A stretch of 28,245 bases of DNA from Carthagonibacter sp032251515 (GTDB lineage Bacteria > Gemmatimonadota > Gemmatimonadetes > Palauibacterales > Palauibacteraceae): assembly GCA_032251515.1 (NCBI GenBank), contig JAVVDU010000032.1, positions 1-28,245 of the forward strand. The letters are read 5' to 3'. The translations under genes were made by a program, and so were the position numbers. Shown one piece after another: positions 23,540 through 28,245 of the stretch (position 1 is the stretch's first letter; each line of letters starts with the position of its first letter). The notes below the pieces were generated by a model that was not told the origin of the DNA, made no database searches, and was given only the letters and a program-made list of their open reading frames with translations.

Positions 23540-24256
23540 ATGGAATCCTGGATCGAGCCCAAGGTCCCCGGCCTCGGGGAGACGCAGCGTCGGCTGCTCG
23601 CCGCGCTGAAGCGGAAGGGAAAGGCCTCCATCCCGGAGCTGGCGGCCCTGTTCGACCTGGCGGCCGGCACCCTGCGGGAGCACCTGAACGCCCTGTCGGC
23701 CCGCGGGCTCGTCGAGCGGGCCGGTGCCCGGCGCGAGGGGCCCGGCCGGCCGGAGATCCTCTACGGCCTGACGGAACGGGGCGACGGCCTGTTTCCGCGC
23801 GGCGAGGCCGAGCTCCTCACCGAATTCGTCCGGCACCTGCTCGATGCGGGCCGCGAGGACGTGCTGGAGCGGTTCTTCGAGGCGCGGGTGGAGAGCCGCC
23901 GGGCCGACGCCGAGGCACGGACGCGCGGGCTGGAGGGTGCCGCGCTGCGCGACGCGGTCGCCCAGATCTTCACGGAGGCAGGGTTTCTCGCCGAGGTCGA
24001 GGAGGACGCGGACGGCGCGCCAGTGCTGCGGCTCGGCCACTGCCCGCTGCGGACGGTGGTCGACCACACCCAGCTCCCCTGCCGCGCCGAGCTCCGTCTC
24101 CTGGGCGACCTCCTCGGCGGCCGCCTGGAGCGCGTGCAGCACATCCCCGACGGCGACCCCGCCTGCGCCTACCGGATCCTGCCCCCCGAGCCGGGCGAGG
24201 AGACTGCGCCCCGCCGCAAGAAGAAGGGCGGACGGAAGAAGAAGCGCGGGGGCTGA
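23540..24256 (+). CDS. SufR-like winged-helix regulator with three conserved-type cysteines
   Basis: The 238-aa protein has an N-terminal winged helix (about 14-82) of the DeoR/ArsR-like kind: LLAALKRKGKASIPELAALFDLAAGTLREHLNAL in pieces from 19 to 52, then wing RREGPGRPEILYGLT. The C-terminal part carries C168, C181 and C209 (LGHCPL, QLPCRAE, GDPACAYRI). A C-x12-C spacing with a third distal cysteine is the pattern of SufR-type repressors, which hold an iron-sulfur cluster and sense oxidative, nitrosative or iron stress. The C-terminus is a lysine/arginine-rich tail (RRKKKGGRKKKRGG). It is divergent from the nos operon with closely apposed promoters, so it probably controls nos genes and itself; no suf genes are nearby. 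Confidence 0.82.
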   Translation: MESWIEPKVPGLGETQRRLLAALKRKGKASIPELAALFDLAAGTLREHLNALSARGLVERAGARREGPGRPEILYGLTERGDGLFPRGEAELLTEFVRHLLDAGREDVLERFFEARVESRRADAEARTRGLEGAALRDAVAQIFTEAGFLAEVEEDADGAPVLRLGHCPLRTVVDHTQLPCRAELRLLGDLLGGRLERVQHIPDGDPACAYRILPPEPGEETAPRRKKKGGRKKKRGG

Positions 24257-24262
24257 CCCGCA

Positions 24263-24301
24263 GGGGCTGAGTCACGGCGGCTGAGCCCCGGGAGGCCGCC
24301 G
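24263..24301. terminator. overlapping alternative hairpins after the regulator gene
   Basis: GGGGCT (24263-24268) can pair with AGCCCC (24284-24289), and CGGCGGC (24275-24281) with GCCGCCG (24295-24301). The two stems exclude each other. They lie just after the regulator stop and before tRNA-Arg. No T tract follows, so terminator function is tentative. Confidence 0.35.
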
Positions 24302-24332
24302 GCAGGGGCGTGGCAGGGCCCGGCGTCGCGGC

Positions 24333-24338
24333 TATATT
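24333..24338 (+). promoter_or_regulatory. -10 element of tRNA-Arg
   Basis: TATATT lies 11 bp before the tRNA 5' end, in an otherwise G/C-only stretch. No good -35 box is visible. Confidence 0.45.
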
Positions 24339-24348
24339 GGGCGGTCCT

Positions 24349-24422
24349 GGCCCCGTAGCTCAGGTGGATAGAGCGTCGGATTCCTAATCCGAAGGCCGCT
24401 GGTTCGAGTCCAGCCGGGGTCA
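24349..24422 (+). tRNA. tRNA-Arg (anticodon CCT)
   Basis: A 74-nt cloverleaf: acceptor GGCCCCG pairs with CGGGGTC (one G-T), discriminator A. The anticodon stem CGGAT/ATCCG holds loop TCCTAA with anticodon CCT, reading AGG. The T arm has TTCGAGT. CCA is not encoded. It marks the left edge of the accessory-looking region; I found no copy of its 3' end downstream to suggest an integrated element. Confidence 0.96.
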
Positions 24423-24523
24423 TTCCGGAGCGGTCCGGATCCTTTGCAGGTCGAAATCACCATCTCCTTGACCGACTCGCCCGTCCGATCGTCGGACCCG
24501 TGGTTTCCGATCCGCCGTAAACC

Positions 24524-24608
24524 AACATTGCAATCAGCCGAACACAAACCTTGCAATCGGCGGACACCAACCTTACAATTAGCCGACCGAGAACCTTGCA
24601 ATCAGCCG
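24524..24608. repeat. phased array of four 17-bp direct repeats upstream of the AAA/DUF4143 gene
   Basis: Consensus AACCTTGCAATCAGCCG occurs at 24524-24540 (one mismatch), 24547-24563 (two), 24569-24585 (two) and 24592-24608 (exact). The spacing from start to start is 23, 22 and 23 bp, about two helical turns, with 5-6 bp between cores. A degenerate fifth copy may lie at 24501-24517, again 23 bp away. The array ends 25 bp before the ATPase ATG and contains its likely promoter. An in-frame TAG at 24580-24582 excludes it from the ATPase reading frame. Confidence 0.9.
24551..24579 (+). promoter_or_regulatory. ATPase promoter embedded in the direct repeats
   Basis: TTGCAA (24551-24556, inside repeat 2) and TACAAT (24574-24579, inside repeat 3; five of six consensus) are separated by exactly 17 bp. 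Repeat 3 differs from the others by a G-to-A change that turns TGCAAT into TACAAT, creating the -10 box. The predicted start near 24586 gives a leader of about 48 nt. Confidence 0.6.
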
Positions 24609-24633
24609 GAACCGCCGGAAGGGCATCTGTCGC

Positions 24634-25875
24634 ATGAGACCAGACACGATCCTGCCGCGACTCGTCGAGTCGCGGCTGATGGAGGCGCTCACCGACAGCC
24701 CGGTCGTGCTCATCCACGGCCCTCGCCAGTGCGGCAAGTCCACACTTGCCCGGAAGGTCGGATCACACAGCGGCCACGAGTACTTCACGTTCGACGACGA
24801 TGTGACGCGAGAGGCAGCCGAAACGGATCCGGTGGGCTTCGTTCTCGACCTTCCGGATCGGGCCGTCCTCGACGAAGTCCAACGCGTGCCGAGCGTATTC
24901 ACGGCACTGAAGGCTGCGATCGATCGTGACCGCCGTCCCGGGAGGTTTCTCCTGACCGGCTCGGCGAACGTTCTGCTCGTGCCCCGCCTCGCCGACTCTC
25001 TGGCGGGCCGGATGGAAATTCTTCGCCTGTATCCGTTCGCCCAATGCGAGATCCACGGAACCGAGACCGGCTTTCTCGATTCTCTGTTCGGCGAGGGCTT
25101 CCGCCTGCACCGTGGCGAACGGCTCGGACACGAACTGGCCGCACGCATCGTCGCGGGCGGCTATCCGGGCGCGCTCGTGCGTGCCGCCGAGCGCCGGCGC
25201 TCGGTATGGTACCGGGACTATGTGGAAACGCTTGTGCAACGGGACGTGCGGGAGCTGGCACGCATTGTGTCTCTCGATGCACTTCCCAGGCTGCTGGCGC
25301 TCGCGGCCGGGCAGACTGCGCGCCTGTTGAACGTGAGCGATCTGGCCGCGCCCTTTCAGTTGAGTCGGCCGACGATCCGCGACTACGTGACCCTGCTGGA
25401 GCGGATCTTCCTCATCGACGAGCTGCCCCCATGGCACAGCAACCGGCTGAGCCGCCTGGTCAAGTCGCCCAAACTGCACTTGGGCGATACAGGGGTGGCC
25501 GCCGCGCTCCTCGGACTGGACCGGGATTCACTCGCAGACGATCGGTCCACGCTGGGGCAGCTTCTCGAAACGTTCGTATTTCAGGAACTGCGACGCCTGG
25601 CGAGCGGATCGACCCACGACTTCCGCTTTCACCACTTCCGCGACAGAGACGGTGGTGAAGTCGACATCGTACTGGAGCGTGGCGGCCGCGTCGCCGGTGT
25701 CGAGGTCAAGGCTGCAGCGACAGTGACATCGTCGGATTTCGCCGGGCTTCGCCGGCTGTCGGAGGCCACCGGGAAGCGCTTCGTGCGAGGAGTCGTACTG
25801 CATGACGGCGAGATCGCCGCCGGCTTCGGCGATCGGCTCCAGGCGGTCCCCATGGGTGCGCTCTGGTCCGGTTGA
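24634..25875 (+). CDS. orphan AAA (AAA_14) ATPase with DUF4143 C-terminal domain
   Basis: The 413-aa protein has Walker A GPRQCGKST (29-37), Walker B AVLDEVQ (77-83) and a sensor-like LLTGSAN (106-112), the AAA_14 type. A predicted winged helix occupies about 228-262 (LLNVSDLAAPFQLSRPTIRDYVTLLERIFLI in outline), followed by DUF4143. Near the end, E342-V-D344 and GVEVKA (E357, K359) look like a PD-(D/E)xK nuclease-type core, as noted for this family. The biological role of these proteins is unsettled; they are scattered by horizontal transfer. This gene and its upstream region are visibly poorer in G+C than neighbours. ATG at 24634 follows GGAAGGG. It ends 8 bp from the convergent msrAB stop. 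Confidence 0.9.
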   Translation: MRPDTILPRLVESRLMEALTDSPVVLIHGPRQCGKSTLARKVGSHSGHEYFTFDDDVTREAAETDPVGFVLDLPDRAVLDEVQRVPSVFTALKAAIDRDRRPGRFLLTGSANVLLVPRLADSLAGRMEILRLYPFAQCEIHGTETGFLDSLFGEGFRLHRGERLGHELAARIVAGGYPGALVRAAERRRSVWYRDYVETLVQRDVRELARIVSLDALPRLLALAAGQTARLLNVSDLAAPFQLSRPTIRDYVTLLERIFLIDELPPWHSNRLSRLVKSPKLHLGDTGVAAALLGLDRDSLADDRSTLGQLLETFVFQELRRLASGSTHDFRFHHFRDRDGGEVDIVLERGGRVAGVEVKAAATVTSSDFAGLRRLSEATGKRFVRGVVLHDGEIAAGFGDRLQAVPMGALWSG

Positions 25876-25883
25876 AACCCCCG

Positions 25884-27014
25884 TCACTCGAACAGCGCCG
25901 CGTACCTCCCGTACCCCTCCTCCTCCAGCCGCTCCCGCGGCACGAACCGCAGGGCCGCCGAGTTCATGCACCAGCGCCGGCCGGTCGGCTCCGGCCCGTC
26001 GCCGAACACGTGCCCGAGGTGGTTGTCACCCGCGCGGCTGCGCACCTCGGTACGCGGCAGGATGAGCCGGTAGTCCTTCCGGGTGACGACATTGCCGGGC
26101 TCCAGCGGACGCGTGAAGCTCGGCCAGCCGGTGCCGGACTCGTACTTGTCCCGCGAGCTGAACAGGGGCTCGCCGGACAGGACGTCGACGTAGATCCCCT
26201 CTTCTTCGTTGTCCCAGTATGGATTGTCGAACGCCGGCTCCGTGCCCTCCTCCTGCGTGACCTCGTACTGGAGGGGCGTGAGAAGCTCGCGCAACACCGC
26301 CTCGGACGGCTTCACGTAGCCCTGCAGCACCGCGGTCCGGGCGTCCCGGCGGTCGCCCCACACGCGGTCGAGGAAAGCGTCGCGGCCGGAGTTCCAGCGG
26401 TAGAACCGGTAGCGGACGGCGTGGGTACGGTGGTAGTCCTGGTGGTAGTCCTCCGCCGGGTAGAACGCCTCGAGCGGGCGGATCCCGGTGACGATGGGAC
26501 GGTCGAACACGCCGGACGCCTCGAGCCGCCGCTTCGACCCCTCGGCCAGCCGCCGCTGCTCCTCGCTCTCGTAGAAGATGGCCGAGGTGTACTGCCGCCC
26601 CCGGTCCACGAACGAGCCGCCGGCGTCGGTGGGATCCACGTGGCGCCAGAACCAGTCGAGCAGGAACTCGTAGGAGACGACCTCCGGGTCGTAGTGCACG
26701 CGGATCGACTCCAGGTGGCCCGTGGCGCCGGAGGAGACCTGCTCGTAGGTCGGGTCCGGCACGTCGCCCCCGGCGTAGCCGGAGATCACATCCGCGACGC
26801 CGTCGAGTTTCTCGAAGTCCGACTCCGTGCACCAGAAGCAGCCGCCGGCGAACGTGGCGGTGGCGCGGGTCGCGGTGTCCGGCGGCGTCGCGGCCGACTC
26901 CCGCTCCGCCGCGGGTGGATCGGCCGCCCCCCGCTCCGGGGCGTACTCCCGCGGGGACACGGGTCCCGCCGCGAGCAGCGGCACGAGCAGCGTTGCGAGG
27001 GGCGCGAGGCGCAT
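25884..27014 (-). CDS. msrAB: exported MsrA-MsrB fusion, peptide methionine sulfoxide reductase
   Basis: The 376-aa protein repairs both S and R sulfoxides of methionine. It starts at ATG 27014 with an AGGAG Shine-Dalgarno eight bases upstream and a signal peptide (MRLAPLATLLVPLLAAGPVS), so it probably acts in the periplasm. MsrA (about 52-215) has the catalytic GCFWC with C59. MsrB (about 235-376) has GTGWPSF, HLGHVFGDGP and the catalytic C349 in RRWCMNSAALRF. The four zinc-binding cysteines found in many MsrB proteins are absent. A linker of about 30 charged residues (22-50) follows the leader. It stands alone, convergent with the ATPase gene. An exported repair enzyme fits a copper- and haem-rich periplasm. 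Confidence 0.95.
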   Translation of the reverse strand: MRLAPLATLLVPLLAAGPVSPREYAPERGAADPPAAERESAATPPDTATRATATFAGGCFWCTESDFEKLDGVADVISGYAGGDVPDPTYEQVSSGATGHLESIRVHYDPEVVSYEFLLDWFWRHVDPTDAGGSFVDRGRQYTSAIFYESEEQRRLAEGSKRRLEASGVFDRPIVTGIRPLEAFYPAEDYHQDYHRTHAVRYRFYRWNSGRDAFLDRVWGDRRDARTAVLQGYVKPSEAVLRELLTPLQYEVTQEEGTEPAFDNPYWDNEEEGIYVDVLSGEPLFSSRDKYESGTGWPSFTRPLEPGNVVTRKDYRLILPRTEVRSRAGDNHLGHVFGDGPEPTGRRWCMNSAALRFVPRERLEEEGYGRYAALFE

Positions 27015-27486
27015 GGGTCCGTCTCCTGCCAATGGTCCGGGGCCGCCTCTTTCGCGCTCGGCGAAGGGCGTCACCGGTTCTCATACAGGAGAGCGGGGGC
27101 CCGGGGTTCCGGTGAGGGGCGGTCCGGTTCGCGGTCAGCCGGTCTACAGGTCGAGGAGAAGCAGACCTGCCCCCCACGTGGCGATTCGATTTCCAACGTA
27201 CGAACGAGGATCACGAATACCCCGTGGCCGGCCGCCTTCTCCGACATGGCGAGCGAGGGCCATCGGGACCCATGTCGGGTTACGCGGCCCGCACCATCAT
27301 CGCCCAGCCTCGTCCGCGGAGACCAACTCCACGAGCCGCACATGCTCGACATCGAGATCGTCGGTTTGTGCTGAAACGGTATTCACCTGACAGTCGGGCC
27401 TGAAAAAGAGAACGGTGGCCAGCCGTCCTCACCGGGGTTACTTGAAGGTGTGCAAAGCCATCAGGCAACCCAACGAGGAGGACGAG
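27015..27486. other. gene-poor region between msrAB and the transposase
   Basis: About 470 bp with no gene I can support. From roughly 27150 the base composition is less GC-rich and resembles eroded coding sequence. On the minus strand a short open stretch, about 27366 back to a TGA at 27297-27299, reads TDDLDVEHVRLVELVSADEAGR, protein-like but too short to name; it could be the tail of a gene cut by the insertion sequence. The candidate left end of that element, TGTGCTGAAACGG, starts at 27367. Confidence 0.4.
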
Positions 27487-28196
27487 ATGACCACCGTCCA
27501 GGCGGAGAAGATAGCACGACGGAAGCTGTCGCTGCTACAGCTGGCCCTGGAGCTGGGCAACGTGTCGAAGGCGTGTCGGATCGTGGGCTACAGCCGGCAG
27601 CAGTTCTACGAGATCCGGCGCAACTTCCAGCTCTACGGAGCGGACGGACTGATCGACTGGCTGCCGGGAGCGAAGGGACCGCACCCGAACCGGGTCGGCG
27701 AGGAGGTGGAGAAGGCGGTGCTGGCCTACGGTCTCGAGCATCCGGCGCACGGAGCGCAGCGTGTGGCCGACGAGCTGCTGCTCAGGGACGTGCAGGTGAG
27801 CGCGGGCGGGGTGCGCGAGGGGTGTGGAGCCGGCACGGGCTGGAGACGAAGCATCAGCGGCTGCTGCGGCTGGAGGAGACGGCGCGGGAGCGGAAGCTGA
27901 AGCTGACCGAGGAGCAGATCGCGGCGCTGGAGCGTTTCAACCCGGAATACCGGGAGCGGCACATCGAGGTGGGCGCCACGGGCGAGCTGGTGGCGGTCGA
28001 CACGTTCTATGCCGGGACGCTCAAGGGAGTGGGCAGGATCTACATCCAGACGGTGCTGGACTGCTTCAGCCGCTACGTCTGGGCGCGGCTCTACACGAGC
28101 AAGCTGCCGCTGACGGCGGTTCACGTGCTGAACAACCACGTGCTGCCGTTCTTCGACGAGCATGGAGTAAAGCTGCAGGCGATCCTGTCGGACAAC
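27367..28196 (+). mobile_element. IS481-family insertion sequence, left part only
   Basis: The element carries a single DDE transposase gene with an N-terminal helix-turn-helix, the IS481 arrangement. Elements of this family begin with TGT; the TGT at 27367, 120 bp before the transposase ATG, is a reasonable left tip but cannot be confirmed because the right end is missing. The recognisable sequence stops at about 28196. Confidence 0.5.
27487..28196 (+). pseudogene. frameshifted and truncated IS481-type transposase
   Basis: Translation starts at ATG 27487 after GAGGAGGACGAG. The first 110 residues hold a helix-turn-helix (KLSLLQLALELGNVSKACRIVGYSRQQFYEIRRNF in outline) and continue to about 27816. 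There the frame shifts: downstream the protein continues in another frame from 27819 as GVWSRHGLETKHQRLL, through AVDTFYAGTLKGVG with the first catalytic Asp, to ILSDN with the second Asp at 28191-28196. The sequence then departs from the family, where GREFCG-like residues would follow, and the catalytic Glu is missing. It is non-functional as read, unless the frameshift is a sequencing error or programmed. Confidence 0.85.
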
Positions 28197-28245
28197 GTAC
28201 TAACTGCGGAGTCAAGGCGGGGTGTAGGCGATGAGCATCCTATCG

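Noticed and set aside
23971..24275. Minus-strand frames opposite the SufR-like gene
   Set aside because: They are shadows; the plus-strand protein has a coherent winged helix and cysteine pattern.
24524..24608. CRISPR array
   Set aside because: The repeats are 17 bp with only 5-6 bp between them, non-identical, and no cas genes are present. They behave as operator-like direct repeats.
24349..25883. Integrative element bounded by tRNA-Arg
   Set aside because: No integrase gene and no second copy of the tRNA 3' end were found between the tRNA and msrAB.

Overview
The window is a very GC-rich bacterial chromosome segment from a draft, probably metagenomic, assembly. It has a 100-N scaffold gap at 3106-3205 and stops inside a damaged insertion sequence. 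The gene set suggests a free-living, respiring, Gram-negative-type bacterium: lipoproteins, an exported DUF1207 beta-barrel candidate, a clade II (Sec-exported) nitrous oxide reductase locus, and an NAD-linked formate dehydrogenase. This combination fits Gemmatimonadota or a related phylum. That placement is an inference from gene content only; no rRNA or ribosomal protein gene is present.

Left part (1-3000): tRNA-Ser(GCT) and tRNA-Gln(CTG) lie on the minus strand behind a good sigma70-type promoter. Next comes a minus-strand pair of a GntR-type regulator and a small 99-aa protein, then a plus-strand saccharopine/lysine dehydrogenase-family gene. Centre-left (3000-9500) is a DNA repair and NAD block: ligA and polX on the minus strand, nadA divergent on the plus strand, then an Lrp/AsnC regulator coupled to a family 5 uracil-DNA glycosylase on the minus strand. 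Together UDG, PolX and LigA could carry out much of a short-patch base excision repair route, and NadA feeds the NAD+ used by LigA. The 100-N gap in polX is flanked by identical 55-base copies and looks like an assembler join rather than missing sequence.

Centre (9500-16500): a DUF1207 protein and a small lipoprotein precede a two-gene formate dehydrogenase operon, fdsGB (a natural NuoE-NuoF fusion) and fdsA, with a clear promoter upstream. The operon converges on an Hsp20 gene across an 11-bp terminator hairpin. Right-centre (16700-24260) is a complete minus-strand nos operon: c-type cytochrome, nosZ, a membrane protein fused to NosL, nosD, nosF, nosY. It diverges from a SufR-like, cysteine-bearing winged-helix regulator. 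The two promoters face away from each other with their -35 boxes 26 bp apart, which makes the regulator the obvious candidate controller. Formate oxidation and N2O reduction may be the two ends of one respiratory chain.

Right end (24260-28245) looks accessory: tRNA-Arg(CCT), then an AAA/DUF4143 ATPase whose core promoter lies inside a phased array of 17-bp direct repeats, an exported MsrA-MsrB fusion, a gene-poor stretch, and an IS481-type transposase that is frameshifted and ends abruptly at about 28196. The most unusual signals are the repeat-built ATPase promoter, the regulator/nos control region, the membrane protein-NosL fusion, the large hairpin between nosZ and that fusion gene, and the formate dehydrogenase lacking the usual His-Cys cluster motif.
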